8,379 nucleotides of DNA from Pseudomonadota bacterium (GTDB taxonomy: Bacteria > Pseudomonadota > Gammaproteobacteria > Burkholderiales > Burkholderiaceae_B). Below, piece after piece: positions 7,573 through 8,379 of this stretch. Location of the stretch: contig JAEYVD010000580.1 of NCBI GenBank assembly GCA_023432075.1, forward strand, positions 1 to 8,379, read 5' to 3'. Within the stretch, counting starts at the first letter, position 1. Every line of letters begins with the position of its first letter. The notes beneath the pieces were generated by a model that was given only the letters and a program-made list of their open reading frames with translations, was not told where the DNA came from and ran no database searches. The position numbers and the translations under genes are program-made.

Positions 7573-8015
7573 TCATCACCACGCAACGCTCGCGCGCGGG
7601 CTATCTGTTCGACCTTGCGCTGACCGCCTTCGGCTGGTTCGCTTTCATCTACCTGTTTGGCGCTGGCATCCTGGCGATCCTGCGCGGGGCCGCCGACGGC
7701 CCGGAGGCGCCGCTGTTGCCGGTCTTTCTGCCGACGGTGCAAACCTTGTGGGGCTATGCCCTGCTGGCCGTGGTCAACGCCGCGGTCCTGGTGGCGTGGG
7801 CGGTCTACAACCACCGCCGCTTTAGCGGCAAGGACCGCCGCAAGCCGATCCGGGCGCTCACCGACCAGCGGCTGGCCAAGAGCTTTGCGGTCAGCGCCGA
7901 GCAGTTGGCGCAACTGCGCGCCACCCGCGTGGCCGTCATCCACCACGGCGGCGCGGGTCAGATCGAGGGCATCGACCACCGCCTGCCGCGCCTGCAATCG
8001 CTGCGCGCAGCCTGA
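7569..8015 (+). CDS. pgaD: PNAG synthase auxiliary subunit PgaD (BpsD type)
   Basis: A small inner-membrane partner of PgaC, needed for polymerisation and for c-di-GMP activation of the complex in E. coli. The protein has 148 residues (137 in E. coli). It has two hydrophobic segments at about 14-38 and 56-80, followed by a WAVYNHRRF stretch (77-85) that is characteristic of the family, and then a basic, soluble tail. The start is the ATG overlapping the pgaC stop (ATGA). GGA at 7560-7562, six bases upstream, is a good SD. The frame is also open far upstream across pgaC, but that part is out-of-frame shadow. This is the last gene of the operon, with the stop 17 bases from the convergent transporter stop. 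Recognition rests on position, size, topology and the YN-RF motif. Confidence 0.92.
   Translation: MIITTQRSRAGYLFDLALTAFGWFAFIYLFGAGILAILRGAADGPEAPLLPVFLPTVQTLWGYALLAVVNAAVLVAWAVYNHRRFSGKDRRKPIRALTDQRLAKSFAVSAEQLAQLRATRVAVIHHGGAGQIEGIDHRLPRLQSLRAA
8000..8011. repeat. Perfect 12-base palindrome at the pgaD 3' end
   Basis: GCTGCGCGCAGC is perfectly self-complementary and lies in the last codons of pgaD, just before the stop. It has no loop and no T-run, so it is not a recognisable intrinsic terminator, but it is the only symmetric element near the pgaD/transporter junction. It may be a by-product of GC-rich Leu-Arg-Ala codons. Confidence 0.3.
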
Positions 8016-8032
8016 TGTCCTTCGCGCACGCC

Positions 8033-8379
8033 CTACACGCGCCGCATCTTCGGCAGCAGGATGGCCACGACGCCCAGCAGCGGCAGATAGGCGCATAGCT
8101 GATAGACATGGCCGATGCTGGTGGCATCGGCCAGCTTGCCCAGCACCGCCGCGCCCAGGCCGCCCATGCCGAACGCAAAGCCAAAGAACAAGCCCGCGAT
8201 CATGCCCACCTTGCCCGGCACCAGTTCCTGGGCATAGACCACGATCGCCGAGAACGCCGAGGCCAGCACCACGCCGATGATGACCACCAGCACGCCCGTC
8301 CAGAACAGGTTCGCGTGCGGCAGCATCAGCGTGAAAGGCGCCACGCCCAGGATCGACACCCAGATCACGATCTTGCGGC
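8033..8379 (-). CDS. MFS transporter, fosmidomycin resistance (Fsr) type, C-terminal fragment
   Basis: An inner-membrane major facilitator efflux pump; only the last 114 residues are in the window, and the N-terminal part lies beyond the right edge. The frame enters at the window edge as RKIVIW, the end of the conserved basic cytoplasmic loop before an MFS helix. It then has four hydrophobic segments (the last four of twelve) and stops at TAG, 8035-8033. The stretches ASAFSAIVVYAQELVPGKVG and GLFFGFAFGMGGLGAAVLG, and the end CAYLPLLGVVAILLP, strongly resemble E. coli Fsr. A GTG at 8368-8366 could be read as a start, but it falls inside conserved sequence and is not the real one. The true substrate is unknown, and chromosomal Fsr homologues are common without a demonstrated resistance role. 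There is no apparent functional link to pga. The gene converges on pgaD. Confidence 0.88.
   Translation of the reverse strand, partial: RKIVIWVSILGVAPFTLMLPHANLFWTGVLVVIIGVVLASAFSAIVVYAQELVPGKVGMIAGLFFGFAFGMGGLGAAVLGKLADATSIGHVYQLCAYLPLLGVVAILLPKMRRV

Overview
The window carries a complete poly-beta-1,6-N-acetyl-D-glucosamine (PNAG/PGA) biosynthesis and export operon, pgaABCD (called bpsABCD in Bordetella), flanked by two incomplete genes. The sequence is GC-rich with strong G/C preference at third codon positions. The gene order and the protein sequences point to a beta-proteobacterium of the Burkholderiales, most likely Alcaligenaceae (Achromobacter/Bordetella type). That placement rests on pattern recognition, not on a search.

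Layout: (1) Positions 1-1169, minus strand: a membrane-anchored diguanylate cyclase (seven predicted membrane segments, then a GGDEF domain with GGEEF and an intact RxxD inhibitory site), cut by the left edge close to its C-terminus. (2) Positions 1170-1711: a divergent, non-coding intergenic region of about 540 bases with several good inverted repeats, short palindromes, a perfect TTGACA hexamer and a group of GGA triplets near the pgaA start. (3) Positions 1712-8015, plus strand: pgaA (outer-membrane porin with periplasmic TPR domain), a 21-base gap, pgaB (lipoprotein deacetylase/glycoside hydrolase), then pgaC (family 2 glycosyltransferase) and pgaD (small membrane partner), joined by 4-base ATGA overlaps. 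(4) Positions 8033-8379, minus strand: the C-terminal part of an MFS transporter of the Fsr (fosmidomycin resistance) type, convergent with pgaD after a 17-base gap.

How they work together: PgaC with PgaD polymerises and translocates PNAG across the inner membrane. In E. coli this complex is activated by c-di-GMP. PgaB partly deacetylates and cleaves the polymer in the periplasm, and PgaA exports it through the outer membrane. The divergent cyclase is a plausible local source of the c-di-GMP that switches synthesis on, a parallel to the cyclase gene (ycdT/dgcT) beside pga in E. coli. The long structured leader ahead of pgaA suggests post-transcriptional control, possibly by a CsrA/RsmA-type protein.

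All key catalytic motifs of the four Pga proteins are present and no gene appears broken. I see no RNA genes, insertion sequences, CRISPR arrays or attachment sites. I found no convincing undescribed system; the points most worth checking are the cyclase-pga pairing and the leader region.
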